In this document: positions 17,178 through 27,118 of the stretch, piece by piece | Position numbering within the stretch: the stretch's first letter is position 1 | Layout: each line of letters starts with the position of its first letter | NCBI GenBank assembly: GCA_913775525.1 | Contig: CAJYLH010000017.1 | Coordinates: forward strand, 1 to 64,000 | Direction of reading: 5' to 3' | Source: an uncultured Chryseobacterium sp. | GTDB lineage: Bacteria > Bacteroidota > Bacteroidia > Flavobacteriales > Weeksellaceae | Length of the DNA: 64,000 nt | The notes under the pieces: generated by a model | Seen by the model: the letters and a program-made list of their open reading frames with translations, nothing else | Database searches by the model: none | What the model was told of the DNA's origin: nothing | Position numbers and translations under genes: made by a program

Positions 17178-18134
17178 TTAAAATAATTCTGCGGCCACAT
17201 TTTTAATGTTATCGCTTTTCCCCATAGAATAGAAGTGCAGTACGGGAACACCATAGTTCAGCAGTTCCCTGCACTGGCTTATTGCCCATTCAATCCCGAT
17301 CTGCTTTACAGCTTCATTGTTCTTTGCATTTTCCACTTCGGTAATCAGCTCTTCCGGCAGGTCTATTTTAAAGACCTGCGGCAGGACTTTCAGGTGTTTT
17401 TTGGTAGCAATCGGCTTTATTCCCGGAATGATAGGAACGGTAATCCCCATCTCTCTGGCTTTGTTGACGAATTCGATGAATTTTTTATTGTCGAAAAACA
17501 TCTGGGTGACAATATAGTCGGCTCCCGCATCCACTTTCTGCTTCAGCCATTTAAGGTCATAATTCATTGATGGAGCTTCCATATGCTTTTCAGGATACCC
17601 GGCTACCCCGATGCAGAATTTATTATGCTCGTCACAGGCTTCATCGTCATGCAGGAACTTCCCCCTCCCGAGATCATTGATCTGATGTACCAGATCCATT
17701 GCGCTGGAATGACCTCCTTTGGCAGGTTCAAAATATTGATGTCCCTTCATGGCATCGCCGCGTAAGGCCATAACGTTGTCAATTCCCAGGTACATACAGT
17801 CTACCAGCAGGTATTCCGTTTCTTCTTTGGTAAATCCTCCGCACAGAAGATGCGGAACGGTATCCACATTATACTTGTGCTGGATGGCGGCACAAATCCC
17901 TAAGGTTCCGGGACGCATTCTGGTAATCCTGCGCTCCATCAGGCCATTTCCTTTGTCTATATAAATGTATTCTTCCCGTGAAGTAGTAACATCAATAAAA
18001 GGAGGCTTGAATTCCATGAGCGGGTCGATATTGCGGTACAGGTCCTCGATCCCGATTCCCTTCTGTGGTGGAACAACCTCAAGGGAGAACAATGTTTTTC
18101 CGTTTGCATTTTTTATGTGGTCTGTGATCTTCAT
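17178..18134 (-). CDS. metF: 5,10-methylenetetrahydrofolate reductase
   Basis: A 318-residue flavoenzyme that reduces methylene-THF to methyl-THF, the methyl donor for methionine synthase. The MetF block is clear: SLEVVPPQKG near the start (the catalytic Glu region), FIDVTTSREEY, NVMALRGD, DYIVTQMFFDN, and PIIPGIKPI. The start is the ATG at 18134; a TTG four codons upstream is in frame but less likely. It is the last gene of the minus-strand methionine train, 107 bases after the MetH C-terminal gene, and ends at a strong hairpin. Confidence 0.95.
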   Translation of the reverse strand: MKITDHIKNANGKTLFSLEVVPPQKGIGIEDLYRNIDPLMEFKPPFIDVTTSREEYIYIDKGNGLMERRITRMRPGTLGICAAIQHKYNVDTVPHLLCGGFTKEETEYLLVDCMYLGIDNVMALRGDAMKGHQYFEPAKGGHSSAMDLVHQINDLGRGKFLHDDEACDEHNKFCIGVAGYPEKHMEAPSMNYDLKWLKQKVDAGADYIVTQMFFDNKKFIEFVNKAREMGITVPIIPGIKPIATKKHLKVLPQVFKIDLPEELITEVENAKNNEAVKQIGIEWAISQCRELLNYGVPVLHFYSMGKSDNIKNVAAELF

Positions 18135-18241
18135 TTTAAATGGCAAGCAACATGCTGCAACTTTTTAATTGTATATAATGATAATATGAGGTAACAATCT
18201 GTTTTATAATTGTGTAATAACATTTGTCTAATTTCTGCGGG

Positions 18242-20902
18242 CTAATCTGCCAGATTAGGTGAAAGCCATTTCCTGGCTTCCTGAAGGCTGCATTCTCTCC
18301 GCTCTGCATAATCTTTAAGCTGGTCCTCGGTAATTTTTCCCAAACCGAAATATTTGGCGTGCGGACTTCCGAAATAGTATCCTGAAACGGAAGCGGTGGG
18401 GAACATTGCCAGGCTTTCTGTCAGGTACACTCCAATCTGCTCTTCCACTTTTAATAGGTCCCAGATGGTGTTTTTCTCCAAATGGTCAGGGCAAGCCGGA
18501 TAGCCCGGTGCCGGACGTATTCCTTTATATTTTTCGGCAATCAGTTCTTCATTGCTTAGGTTTTCCTGATTGGCATAGCCCCAGTATTCGGTCCTGACTT
18601 TTTTATGCAAAAATTCTGCGTATGCTTCCGCAAAACGGTCGGCCAGAGCCTTTACCATGATGGCATTATAATCGTCGTTGGCTTTTTCGTATTCTCCTGC
18701 CAGCTCATCGGTCCCGAAGCCTGTGGTTACACAAAAAGCTCCTACATAATCGGTTTTTCCGGCGCTTTGCGGGGCGATAAAGTCGCTCAGTGCCAGATAA
18801 TCTTTGCCCTTGGAACGCTGGGCCTGCTGCCTTAAGGTTAAGAATCTAGCTTGCTCCTTCCGGTTTTCATCAAAGATCAGAATATCATCCGTTTCATTGG
18901 CATTGGCTTCAAAAATCCCGAAGATTGCTTTTGCCGTCAATAGTTTTTCATCTAAAATCCTTTTTAAAATTACCTGTGCATCTTTGAATAGTTCTTTTGC
19001 CTGCGCACCAACCACGTCATCTTCCAGGATGTTCGGGTATTTGCCGTGCAGGTCCCAGCTTCTGAAGAACGGTGACCAGTCGATGAATGGCAGCAACTCA
19101 CGTAAATCCTGGTTTTCAAAAACCTGGATTCCCAACTGATTCGGAGTAAAGATTTCTTCGTTGTTCCAATCGATTTTAAATTTGTTTTCCCTGGCTTCTT
19201 GAATGGAAACATAGTCTTTATCTACCTGCCGATTCAGGAATTTCTCGCGGAAATCCGAGTAGTCACTTTTTAAGTCTGCTACATATTCCTTGTTCCTGTC
19301 TCCCAATAATGAACTTACTACATTCACCGCCCGGGAAGCATCGTTAACGTGTACAACAGCATTTTTATATTTCAGGTCTATTTTTACGGCGGTATGCGCC
19401 TTTGAGGTGGTAGCGCCGCCGATTAACAATGGGAAATTAAGATTCTGGCGTTCCAGCTCAGAGGCAATATAAACCATTTCATCGAGGCTTGGCGTAATCA
19501 GGCCGCTTAACCCAATCACGTCCACCTGGTGCTCAATAGCAGCCTGGATAATTTTTTCTGCGGGAACCATCACCCCAAGATCTACAATTTCATAATTGTT
19601 ACAACCTAATACAACACTTACAATATTTTTACCGATGTCGTGAACATCACCCTTTACTGTAGCCATCAGGATTTTTCCGTTAGCCGGCTTTGTTCCGTCT
19701 TTTTCCGCTTCAATATACGGCTGTAAATAGGCCACCGCTTTTTTCATTACCCGCGCAGATTTCACCACCTGAGGCAGGAACATTTTGCCGCTTCCGAAGA
19801 GGTCTCCCACAACGCCCATCCCCGTCATAAGGTTAATTTCGATCACATGCAACGGCTTTTCTGCCTGCTGTCTGGCTTCTTCCACATCCTCTTCGATGAA
19901 ACGATCAATACCTTTGACCAGAGAGTGCGTGATCCTTTCCTGTAAAGGTTTGGTACGCCATTCCAGTTCCTCAACTTTTTCTTTTTTTACAGATTTGTGT
20001 TTTTCGGAGTAATCCAGAAGCCGCTCAGTCGCATCTTCTCTTTTATCGAGAATAACATCTTCTACCAGTTCAAGAAGTTCTTTATGGATTTCATCATAGA
20101 CTTCCAGCATCGCAGGATTCACAATTCCCATATTCATTCCTGCCTGAATCGCATGGTACAGGAATACGGAATGCATCGCTTCTCTCACGGTATCATTTCC
20201 ACGGAATGAAAAGGAAACGTTACTTACCCCTCCGCTTACGGATGCATAGGGAAGATTTTGGCGGACCCATCTTGTGGCTTCAATAAAATCGATGGCATTC
20301 CTGCGGTGTTCATCCATTCCGGTAGCCACCGGGAAGATATTCAGATCGAAAATAATATCCTCTGCCGGAAAATTCAGCTGATTCACGAGGATATCATACG
20401 AGCGTTTTGAAATTTCTATTCTGCGTTCATAGGTATCGGCCTGGCCTGTTTCATCAAATGCCATGACAATGACAGCTGCTCCGTATCTTTTGATGGCTTT
20501 TGCCTGTTTGATAAACTCTTCTTCGCCCCCTTTCAGGCTGATGGAATTGACCACACATTTTCCCTGCGCCACTTGCAGACCCGCTTCCAGGATTTCCCAT
20601 TTTGATGAATCAACCATAATCGGGATCCGGGCAATATCCGGTTCGGAAGCTATTAAATTTAAAAACCTGACCATAGAGGCTTTACCATCAATAAGCCCGT
20701 CATCAAAATTGACATCCAGGATCTGTGCACCTCCTTCCACCTGATGCCTGGCAATATCCAGTGCTTCGGCAAATTTTTCTTCTTTTATTAATCGTAAGAA
20801 TTTTTTTGAACCGGCAACATTGGTTCTTTCCCCAACGTTGATAAAATTACTTTCCGGTGTAATAATCAGAGGCTCAAGCCCTGATAATCTTAAATATTTC
20901 AT
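18242..20902 (-). CDS. metH: Cobalamin-dependent methionine synthase, C-terminal half (pterin, B12 and activation domains)
   Basis: An 886-residue protein that lacks the homocysteine-binding domain of full-length MetH. It has, in order: the methyl-THF (pterin) binding barrel (about 10-290, [14 protein letters not shown] start), the cobalamin cap and Rossmann domain (about 320-560, with the B12 lower-ligand motif DVHDIGKN near 420), and the AdoMet reactivation domain (about 590-886, [12 protein letters not shown] near 797 and [13 protein letters not shown]). The missing domain is encoded separately at 22064-23074. A fatty acid desaturase gene sits between the two pieces. Transcription is from the SAM-riboswitch promoter upstream of metX, as far as gene order shows. 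Confidence 0.95.
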   Translation of the reverse strand: MKYLRLSGLEPLIITPESNFINVGERTNVAGSKKFLRLIKEEKFAEALDIARHQVEGGAQILDVNFDDGLIDGKASMVRFLNLIASEPDIARIPIMVDSSKWEILEAGLQVAQGKCVVNSISLKGGEEEFIKQAKAIKRYGAAVIVMAFDETGQADTYERRIEISKRSYDILVNQLNFPAEDIIFDLNIFPVATGMDEHRRNAIDFIEATRWVRQNLPYASVSGGVSNVSFSFRGNDTVREAMHSVFLYHAIQAGMNMGIVNPAMLEVYDEIHKELLELVEDVILDKREDATERLLDYSEKHKSVKKEKVEELEWRTKPLQERITHSLVKGIDRFIEEDVEEARQQAEKPLHVIEINLMTGMGVVGDLFGSGKMFLPQVVKSARVMKKAVAYLQPYIEAEKDGTKPANGKILMATVKGDVHDIGKNIVSVVLGCNNYEIVDLGVMVPAEKIIQAAIEHQVDVIGLSGLITPSLDEMVYIASELERQNLNFPLLIGGATTSKAHTAVKIDLKYKNAVVHVNDASRAVNVVSSLLGDRNKEYVADLKSDYSDFREKFLNRQVDKDYVSIQEARENKFKIDWNNEEIFTPNQLGIQVFENQDLRELLPFIDWSPFFRSWDLHGKYPNILEDDVVGAQAKELFKDAQVILKRILDEKLLTAKAIFGIFEANANETDDILIFDENRKEQARFLTLRQQAQRSKGKDYLALSDFIAPQSAGKTDYVGAFCVTTGFGTDELAGEYEKANDDYNAIMVKALADRFAEAYAEFLHKKVRTEYWGYANQENLSNEELIAEKYKGIRPAPGYPACPDHLEKNTIWDLLKVEEQIGVYLTESLAMFPTASVSGYYFGSPHAKYFGLGKITEDQLKDYAERRECSLQEARKWLSPNLAD

Positions 20903-20909
20903 TAATATA

Positions 20910-22001
20910 CTATTCTTCTAAAATATAATATGCGTTATTCGCATTCTGCTTCAGCAAGTCTACATGCTTACCCAGTGCAGTGGTAATCGGAAATCTTTTG
21001 TAAGCCAGACCGTGCTGATTTGAAAAAGCTTCTATTTCTTCCGTGATTTCGTTATAATACATATAACTGTAGTTCGGGAACAGATGGTGGGCCACATGGA
21101 AGTTGAAGTTGCCCAGAACATTCCTGATGAACCAGTTGTTATTGGACAGGTCATTGGTCACTTCCAGCTGATGGCGCAGCCAGCTGAACGGCAGCCCGTT
21201 CTTTTCATCCAGCTTCGGAAACGCATTGTCAGGCAGCGGATGAAGCGGCAGTAATACAAACAAGGCAAAAATACTTGCTGCAATCACCTGTAAAAACCAT
21301 GCTCCCAAAGCCAGGCCCAGGGATACCTTAAAGAACAGGACCGGAACTGCAATCTGATAAAAGAAGTAAAACAGCTTATAAGCAATCATTTTCACTTTTT
21401 CCTTAACCGGGATCGAGCCCTGGGTCTTCAGTATCACTCTTTCGTTGTCGAAAAAATCCCTGAAATCCCTGATGAACATCCAGTTGAACAGGTATAGCGG
21501 ATATACCAGGAAGAAGAACCTATGCTGATGCTTCTGAATCCCTTTTGCCTTAATCCACGGGACAATTAATAGTAGCCCGCTCTGCTCAATATCCGTATCC
21601 CAACCGTCTACATTCGGGTAGGCATGATGGCTGGAAATATGCCGCTTCTTCCAGATGTATGAATTGGCTCCCACAAAATCAAAGATCTGCAATACTGCTG
21701 AATTCAGCTTTTTGCTTTTAAAAATATTATTGTGCGCTGCTTCATGAATAAGATTCAGGTAAATCAATACCAAAGAAATTCCCATCAGGACAAAGCTCAG
21801 AATATACACCCATGGCCTTTCCGCATTCATCAGCGCTAATGCATACAACCCGAAATAAACCAATGGCAGGATGATGGCTTTAAACTGAATGTACAGGTCC
21901 CTGTTTCCGGGAATGGATTCTACTCTTTTGTTCACTCTTGTTCTTAATTCACTAAACAATTTTGCATCATCTGAATCTTTTAAGTAAATAGGCTTTTCCA
22001 T
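20910..22001 (-). CDS. Membrane fatty acid desaturase
   Basis: A 363-residue integral membrane di-iron desaturase introducing a double bond in acyl chains of lipids or acyl-CoA. The three histidine boxes are present: HEAAHNN near 88, HISSHHAYP near 120, and HVAHHLFPN near 303. Four to six hydrophobic segments lie between them (for example about 48-85 and 205-260). It sits between the two MetH genes with only 7 bases to the downstream one, so it is in the methionine operon. Desaturation consumes electrons, not methyl groups, so the biological link is unclear. Confidence 0.9.
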   Translation of the reverse strand: MEKPIYLKDSDDAKLFSELRTRVNKRVESIPGNRDLYIQFKAIILPLVYFGLYALALMNAERPWVYILSFVLMGISLVLIYLNLIHEAAHNNIFKSKKLNSAVLQIFDFVGANSYIWKKRHISSHHAYPNVDGWDTDIEQSGLLLIVPWIKAKGIQKHQHRFFFLVYPLYLFNWMFIRDFRDFFDNERVILKTQGSIPVKEKVKMIAYKLFYFFYQIAVPVLFFKVSLGLALGAWFLQVIAASIFALFVLLPLHPLPDNAFPKLDEKNGLPFSWLRHQLEVTNDLSNNNWFIRNVLGNFNFHVAHHLFPNYSYMYYNEITEEIEAFSNQHGLAYKRFPITTALGKHVDLLKQNANNAYYILEE

Positions 22002-22063
22002 AATATTGTTTGATGTAATTAGCGGTTATTAATCGTTTAATAGCTAACTTCATCCAACAAAAA

Positions 22064-23074
22064 TCATACAAAACGGCCTATTTTTCTCGGGGTATATGCC
22101 TTTACCATTTCAGCGATGGCATGAATATGATCCGGTGTGGTACCGCAACAGCCGCCAATAATATTGATCAGTCCTTTTTCTACATATTCCCGGATCTGCT
22201 CTGCCATGAATTCAGGCGATTCATCATACTGTCCGAAAGCATTCGGCAAACCTGCATTCGGATATGCTGAAACATAAAATTCTGAATTATGCGCCAGGGT
22301 TTCAAGATACGGGGTAAGCTGATTGGCTCCCAAAGCGCAGTTAAAGCCTACACTTAACAGATTAAGGTGAGAAACAGAGATCAGGAATGCTTCTGCTGTC
22401 TGTCCGCTCAATGTCCTTCCTGATGCATCGGTAATGGTTCCGGAGACCATGATCGGAATGCGCAGGTTCCTCTCGTCCTGAATTTCATCAATCGCAAAGA
22501 GTGCTGCCTTGGCATTCAGCGTATCGAAAATGGTTTCTACCAGCAGGATGTCTGATCCCCCGTCCAGCAGCGCTTCGCATTGCTGTTTATAGGCAACCCT
22601 GAGTTCTTCAAAAGTAATGGCCCTGTATCCGGGATCATTCACATCCGGGCTTAAGCTTGCCGTCCTGTTGGTGGGGCCGATGGATCCTGCTACGAATCTC
22701 GGCTTTTCAGGATTTCTGGCTGTATATTCATCACAGGCTTTCCTGGCTATTTTAGCTGATTCATAATTCAGCTCGTATACCAGATCTTCCATATGGTAAT
22801 CCGCCATGGCAATCGTAGTCCCGGAAAATGTGTTGGTTTCAATAATATCCGCACCGGCTTCCAGGTATTTTTTATGGACCTCTTCTATAGCATGCGGCTG
22901 GGTGAGTGAAAGAAGGTCATTATTGCCTTTTACCGGATGTTCCCATTTCCTGAACCGTTCTCCGCGGTAATCTTCTTCCTCAAATTTATACCGCTGAAGC
23001 ATCGTTCCCATAGCTCCATCAAGGATAAGGATCCTTTCCGAAAGCGCTTTGTACAGTTGTTCTGAATTTTTCAT
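22064..23074 (-). CDS. metH: Homocysteine S-methyltransferase domain protein (MetH N-terminal half)
   Basis: A 336-residue TIM-barrel protein that binds and activates homocysteine for methylation; it is the first domain of classical MetH encoded as a separate gene. Visible signatures: [11 protein letters not shown] at the start, the ETNTFSGT segment, and zinc-binding cysteines in VGFNCALG and [11 protein letters not shown]. The ATG at 23074 is chosen; the open frame continues 16 codons upstream through the intergenic hairpin, which is unlikely to be coding. It must act together with the C-terminal half encoded at 18242-20902. Confidence 0.93.
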   Translation of the reverse strand: MKNSEQLYKALSERILILDGAMGTMLQRYKFEEEDYRGERFRKWEHPVKGNNDLLSLTQPHAIEEVHKKYLEAGADIIETNTFSGTTIAMADYHMEDLVYELNYESAKIARKACDEYTARNPEKPRFVAGSIGPTNRTASLSPDVNDPGYRAITFEELRVAYKQQCEALLDGGSDILLVETIFDTLNAKAALFAIDEIQDERNLRIPIMVSGTITDASGRTLSGQTAEAFLISVSHLNLLSVGFNCALGANQLTPYLETLAHNSEFYVSAYPNAGLPNAFGQYDESPEFMAEQIREYVEKGLINIIGGCCGTTPDHIHAIAEMVKAYTPRKIGRFV

Positions 23075-23091
23075 TTTTTCTGCTTTTTTTC

Positions 23092-23128
23092 GCAGCCTTG
23101 TCAAGGTTTTGAACCTTGACAAGGTTGC
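23092..23128. repeat. Nested palindrome/hairpin between metZ-like and metH genes
   Basis: A 17-bp stem (one G-T pair) with a 3-base loop; the core arms CCTTGTCAAGGTT and AACCTTGACAAGG are perfect. Each arm is itself nearly palindromic (CCTTG-N-CAAGG). It fills the gap between two operon genes. It has no T-run on the minus strand, so it does not look like a simple terminator. Confidence 0.85.
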
Positions 23129-23133
23129 AATAA

Positions 23134-24294
23134 TTAAATCAATGCCTGTCTTAAATCGTTAATAATGTCATCCACATGTTCCAGCCCCACAGAGCACCGA
23201 ACAAGACCTGCTGTAATTCCGACTTCATTTCTTTCTTCCTCTGTTAATTTTGAATGCGTTGTGGAGGCCGGATGGGTTACGATGGTTCTGGTATCCCCTA
23301 AATTGGCAGAAAGCGAGCACATTTTGATGTTGTTTAAAAAGTTCCTTCCGCCTTCGATACCGCCTTTAATTTCAAAGGCCACGATATTCCCTCCCAGCTT
23401 CATCTGTTTTTTTGCGATTTCATAACCCGGATGGGATGGCAGGAACGGATATTTCACCAGTTCAACATTCGGGTGGCCTTCCAGGAATTCGGCCACTTTT
23501 AAAGCATTTTCGCAATGCTTTTCAACACGGATAGCCAGAGTTTCCAGGCTTTTGGACAAGACCCATGCATTGAAAGGAGACATGGCAGGACCTGTATTTC
23601 TAGCAAACAGATAGATTTCACGGATGAGGTCTTCCTTCCCAACGGCTACACCGCCTAACACGCGGCCCTGACCGTCAATCAGCTTGGTAGCGGAATGTAC
23701 GACAATATCTGCTCCGTATTTTACCGGCTGCTGCAGGTAAGGGGTGGCAAAACAGTTATCCACGATAAAGATCAGATTATGCTTTTTGGCAATCTGCCCG
23801 AAAAACTCCAGGTCCAGTACTTCAATAGCAGGATTGGTAGGGGTTTCAAGATACAGCACTTTGGTATTAGGCTGAATATACTGTTCTACGTTCTGTGCAT
23901 CGTCTGCTTTGAAATAGGTAGTTTCAATATTCCACTTCGGAAAATATTTCGTGAACAGGGTGTGGGTGGAACCAAATACCGACTGGCAGCTTACGATATG
24001 ATCGCCCGCATTCAGCAAAGCGGCAAAGGTTGAATAGATCGCAGCCATCCCTGTCGCAAAAGCATAGCCGGCTTCTGCGCCTTCCATTTTAGCGATCTTC
24101 CCGGTAAATTCCGAAACATTCGGGTTTGAAAACCGGCTGTACAGGTTCTTGGGCTTTTCCTCTGCAAAACTGGCCCGCATATCTTCCGCATCTTCAAACA
24201 CAAAGCTTGATGTTAAAAAGAGCGGGGTTGAATGTTCATCAAACTGGGTTCTTTCCGTTTGGGTTCTTATGGCAAAGGTTTCAAAATTTTCCAT
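23134..24294 (-). CDS. metZ: PLP-dependent O-acyl-homoserine sulfhydrylase / cystathionine gamma-synthase family
   Basis: A 386-residue Cys/Met-metabolism PLP enzyme. The PLP lysine lies in [16 protein letters not shown] near 200; [21 protein letters not shown] and the C-terminal [11 protein letters not shown] motif are family blocks. In a train with a homoserine acyltransferase and split MetH it most likely makes homocysteine directly from acyl-homoserine and sulfide (MetZ type), but cystathionine gamma-synthase activity cannot be excluded from sequence. The upstream gap of 116 bases to the homoserine dehydrogenase gene holds an octameric repeat element. Confidence 0.85.
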   Translation of the reverse strand: MENFETFAIRTQTERTQFDEHSTPLFLTSSFVFEDAEDMRASFAEEKPKNLYSRFSNPNVSEFTGKIAKMEGAEAGYAFATGMAAIYSTFAALLNAGDHIVSCQSVFGSTHTLFTKYFPKWNIETTYFKADDAQNVEQYIQPNTKVLYLETPTNPAIEVLDLEFFGQIAKKHNLIFIVDNCFATPYLQQPVKYGADIVVHSATKLIDGQGRVLGGVAVGKEDLIREIYLFARNTGPAMSPFNAWVLSKSLETLAIRVEKHCENALKVAEFLEGHPNVELVKYPFLPSHPGYEIAKKQMKLGGNIVAFEIKGGIEGGRNFLNNIKMCSLSANLGDTRTIVTHPASTTHSKLTEEERNEVGITAGLVRCSVGLEHVDDIINDLRQALI

Positions 24295-24306
24295 AATCTA
24301 TTTTAA

Positions 24307-24405
24307 TTTACCAATGGAACAGTTTATCAATGGAACAATGAAATGCTAAGAAGCTGAGCATGACATTCAAAATCATTGGTAAACTGCTACACTGCTGTAT
24401 TGTTA
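24307..24405. repeat. Inverted octamer-repeat element in the metZ leader
   Basis: Arms are made of 8-base units: TTTACCAA, TGGAACAG, TTTATCAA, TGGAACAA on one side and CATTGGTA, AACTGCTA, CACTGCTG, TATTGTTA on the other. TTTACCAATG (24307-24316) and CATTGGTAAA (24374-24383) are exact reverse complements. It lies between the homoserine dehydrogenase and metZ-like genes. Confidence 0.5.
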
Positions 24406-24410
24406 TATTA

Positions 24411-25955
24411 TTATTTCGTTTCACTTACTCTCAAAATATCTCCGAATACCCCTCTTGCCGTAACCTGCGCACCCGCACCGGCACCCATGATGACAATAGG
24501 GTTTTCTCCGTAGCTCTCTGTATAGATTTCAAAAATGGAATCCGATCCTTTCAGCTGTCCTAAGGCAGAAGTAGCCGGTACTGAAATCAATTGTACATCC
24601 AGCTCTCCCTTATCTTTCTGAAGGTCGCCGTGAAGGTCTCCTACATACCTCAGTACATAGCCTTCCTCCTGATTTTCTTTAATTTTCTGGTATTCGTCAT
24701 CCAGCTCTTCCAACCTGGAAAGGAATTCTTCTTTTGAAACCGAAAGCAGGGCATCAGGAACAAGATTCTGGATCTTAATATCATTAAATTCGTTGATGAG
24801 GTCTAATTCTCTTGCCAGGATCAGCAGCTTTCTGGCTACATCATTTCCGGAAAGGTCCTCTCTGGGATCCGGTTCTGTATATCCTTTCTCCAATGCTTCG
24901 CTGATGATGGTAGAAAACGGATTATTGCGCAAAGAAAAATTATTGAATACATAGCTCAGCGTCCCCGAAAAAACCCCTTTAATCCTGGTGATGTTCTCTC
25001 CTGAAAGGTGAAGCAGCTTAATGGTATCGATGAGTGGCAGGCCTGCCCCTACATTGGTTTCGTACAGGTAGCGCCTGTTATTTTTATTCAGGGTATACCT
25101 CAGCTTTCTATACTCTTCGATTGGCAGGGTATTGAAAATCTTGTTGGACGATACCAAGTCGAAGCCGTTTTCTGCCAGTACATGATAATGTTTTACAAAT
25201 TCTTTGCTGGCAGTATTATCTACAACGATAAGGTTTTCCAGCTGATTTTCTTTAGAGAAACTAATCAATTCCTTGACATCTGAAGTATGTTGTGCCGTAA
25301 GTACCTCATCATTCCAGTCATGGCCAAATCCTCTTTTATTGAAGGCTATTTTTCTTGAATTGGCTACGGCTACCACTTTCAGATCGATTTTTTTTCTCCT
25401 TCTGATCTCCTCTGATGATTCAAGTACCTGCTGTATGAGGGTTTTCCCGACGTTTCCATGGCCGATAATGGCAAGATGAACCGTTTTCGGTTTTTTTGAA
25501 ATTTCAGATTCTATAATATTCTTTGCTTTTTCATCCTGTGAAGAAGTCACCACGATATTCACCCTCTTTTCTGCTGCATTCTGGTTGAGCAATAAGGGGA
25601 ATACATTATTCCTGGCCAGTTCGGACAGCACTTTATTAAAATCTTCCGTTACAAAACCGAGCACGGAAACGTTATTGATGCTGTAAATCTGGGAAACTTT
25701 TCCGGATTTCCTTTCGGATTCAAATTCATCAATCAGGCAGTTGACAGCCTTTTCAGAGTCATTCTCGTGCACCAGGATGGACAGGCCGTTCTCAATGGCC
25801 TGCTGCGAAATAACCCCTACACTGATGCGCGCCAGGGTCAGCGCTTTAAAGATACGTCCGTCTATCCCGATTTCCCCCAGAAAATCTTCTCCTTCAAATT
25901 TAATGATAGACCTGTTTTTCAGGAATTTTATTTCGTTGGCATTATAATTCTTCAT
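24411..25955 (-). CDS. ACT-domain homoserine dehydrogenase (aspartokinase domain absent)
   Basis: A 514-residue protein. Residues about 1-150 form two ACT-like regulatory domains resembling the linker of bifunctional aspartokinase-homoserine dehydrogenase (SVGVISQQAIENGLSILV; NNVSVLGFVTEDFNKVL). From about 155 comes a complete homoserine dehydrogenase: the NAD(P) motif HLAIIGHGNVGKTL, then VDNTASKEF, then SSNKIFNTL, then ETNVGAGLPLIDTI, then GVFSGTLSYVFN, then EPDPREDLSGNDVARK. It reduces aspartate semialdehyde to homoserine for Met/Thr synthesis, probably with feedback control through the ACT domains. The kinase catalytic domain present in ThrA/MetL is missing, and nothing upstream encodes it, since metX overlaps the start by four bases (ATGA). 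Confidence 0.9.
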   Translation of the reverse strand: MKNYNANEIKFLKNRSIIKFEGEDFLGEIGIDGRIFKALTLARISVGVISQQAIENGLSILVHENDSEKAVNCLIDEFESERKSGKVSQIYSINNVSVLGFVTEDFNKVLSELARNNVFPLLLNQNAAEKRVNIVVTSSQDEKAKNIIESEISKKPKTVHLAIIGHGNVGKTLIQQVLESSEEIRRRKKIDLKVVAVANSRKIAFNKRGFGHDWNDEVLTAQHTSDVKELISFSKENQLENLIVVDNTASKEFVKHYHVLAENGFDLVSSNKIFNTLPIEEYRKLRYTLNKNNRRYLYETNVGAGLPLIDTIKLLHLSGENITRIKGVFSGTLSYVFNNFSLRNNPFSTIISEALEKGYTEPDPREDLSGNDVARKLLILARELDLINEFNDIKIQNLVPDALLSVSKEEFLSRLEELDDEYQKIKENQEEGYVLRYVGDLHGDLQKDKGELDVQLISVPATSALGQLKGSDSIFEIYTESYGENPIVIMGAGAGAQVTARGVFGDILRVSETK

Positions 25956-26896
25956 CGCTCCAAAATATTTTTAATGATCGTTTGTAATTGTTGGTATTCC
26001 ATCAGGAAGGCATCGTGCCCGTGAATGGACTGTATCTCATGGTAACAGACTTTTTGATGATGGTCGTTAAGTTTTTCAAAGCACATCCGCATTTCTGATG
26101 CAGGAAAAAACAGATCGGTATCCACAGCAATCAAATGGATTTCTGCCGTAATTTCCCTGATTCCGTCTTCATCAGCATTAAGATTCATCAGGAGATGGTT
26201 CATGAGTTTATACGATGACAAACTAAACCTTTCGTTAAGGGCATTCCCATGGTAAAGCAGCCAGTCTTCGGATTCTAAACGCTGTTTCTCTTTGTTAAAA
26301 CCATTTCTGAATCTATTATTTAGTGATTCCGGGGTTCTATAGCACAGCATAGCATGGATCCGTGCCTTCTGTAGAGGCTGGTCATTTTGGCTCAATAAGA
26401 ATTTCTGCACCAGGCATTGCGCGTGGAGCCAGTCGTGTGTCCTGTAATCACAGGCAATAGGTATGAAGATATCTGTAAGCTGAGGTTTAAGCACCAGCAT
26501 TTCCCAACCGATCCCTCCTCCCAGTGAGCCTCCGATAATGGCATACAGGCGATCAATGTTCAGGGCATCAAGACCGTGCAGGAAGATACGTGCTATATCT
26601 GCGGGAGTAAAGTCTTCATAACTTTCTACTTCAAACCCATCATATCCGTTCCCGGGAATGTTAAAACAGAGTACAGTACAGGTATTGGTATCAATCACTT
26701 TATTTTCGCCGATCAGCTGTTTCCACCATCCGCTGTCACCTGAAACGTTTGAATTGCCGGTAAGGGCATGATTGACTAAAATGACAGGTGCGGAAAACAA
26801 GTCTTTTCCGAAAAGCTGATAGCTTAGCGGAATAGCATATTCCCTTTGGGAAGAAGTACGATAAGAGAGGTTAATATGTAGCAGTTCCGATTTCAA
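25952..26896 (-). CDS. metX: Homoserine O-acyltransferase-like alpha/beta hydrolase
   Basis: A 314-residue alpha/beta-hydrolase of the MetX family, which acylates homoserine to activate it for sulfur transfer. The nucleophile elbow is IIGGSLGGG near 115-125, the acid Asp is in AVDTDLFFP, and the His is in SIHGHDAF near the C-terminus. It is shorter than typical MetX (about 350-380) through trimming of the lid and N-terminus. The start appears to be TTG at 26896: the frame closes with a stop five codons further up and contains no ATG. It is the first gene after the SAM-I riboswitch, and its stop overlaps the next start as ATGA. Acetyl versus succinyl donor cannot be read here. Confidence 0.88.
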   Translation of the reverse strand: MKSELLHINLSYRTSSQREYAIPLSYQLFGKDLFSAPVILVNHALTGNSNVSGDSGWWKQLIGENKVIDTNTCTVLCFNIPGNGYDGFEVESYEDFTPADIARIFLHGLDALNIDRLYAIIGGSLGGGIGWEMLVLKPQLTDIFIPIACDYRTHDWLHAQCLVQKFLLSQNDQPLQKARIHAMLCYRTPESLNNRFRNGFNKEKQRLESEDWLLYHGNALNERFSLSSYKLMNHLLMNLNADEDGIREITAEIHLIAVDTDLFFPASEMRMCFEKLNDHHQKVCYHEIQSIHGHDAFLMEYQQLQTIIKNILER

Positions 26897-26916
26897 TTCT
26901 ATTAAAGTTTAATATC

Positions 26917-27070
26917 ATTGAAAATGCCACAGGAAATGGCTGAAAGAACTTCAGTAAGTTATCTGTCCAAAAATCATTTGGTAGAACGTAGCACCTTCTT
27001 TGCTTGCGCAAAGGGTTGCTAAGGCATCACAGGGTCTAGTCCCTCAGCCTTTCTTGATAACATTTTCAAT
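26917..27070 (-). repeat. 10-bp inverted repeat enclosing the SAM riboswitch
   Basis: ATTGAAAATG (26917-26926 on the plus strand) and CATTTTCAAT (27061-27070) are perfect reverse complements. In the minus-strand RNA they flank the aptamer on both sides. The 3' arm lies about 20 bases before the metX start codon. Confidence 0.8.
26959..27060 (-). promoter_or_regulatory. SAM-I (S-box) riboswitch
   Basis: The minus strand gives a 102-base S-box aptamer: TTATCAAGAAAGG at the 5' end, then GAGGGACTAGACCC, GATGCC, TAGCAACC, GGTGCTAC and TTCTACC, and it closes with GACAGATAA. P1 pairs TTATC with GATAA. All conserved blocks of the SAM-I family are present in order. S-adenosylmethionine binding should turn off the downstream methionine operon. 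No canonical terminator with T-run follows before the metX start, so control may act on translation or through alternative pairing. Confidence 0.95.
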
Positions 27071-27088
27071 ATTTAAATGAACGTAGTG

Positions 27089-27118
27089 CAAAGATAGGTT
27101 TTTATTTCATATTTTCAA
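27089..27118 (-). promoter_or_regulatory. Promoter of the methionine operon
   Basis: TTG (27116-27118), a 19-base spacer and a perfect TATCTTTG (27089-27096) on the minus strand. Transcription would start near 27080, about 20 bases before the SAM-I aptamer, which agrees with an S-box leader. The rest of the 350-base gap up to the glucosidase start at 27248 shows no other feature. Confidence 0.75.

Noticed and set aside
18242..18258. Perfect dyad CTAATCTG-C-CAGATTAG at the end of metH
   Set aside because: The one-base centre cannot form a hairpin, the sequence is part of the coding C-terminus, and no second copy was seen.
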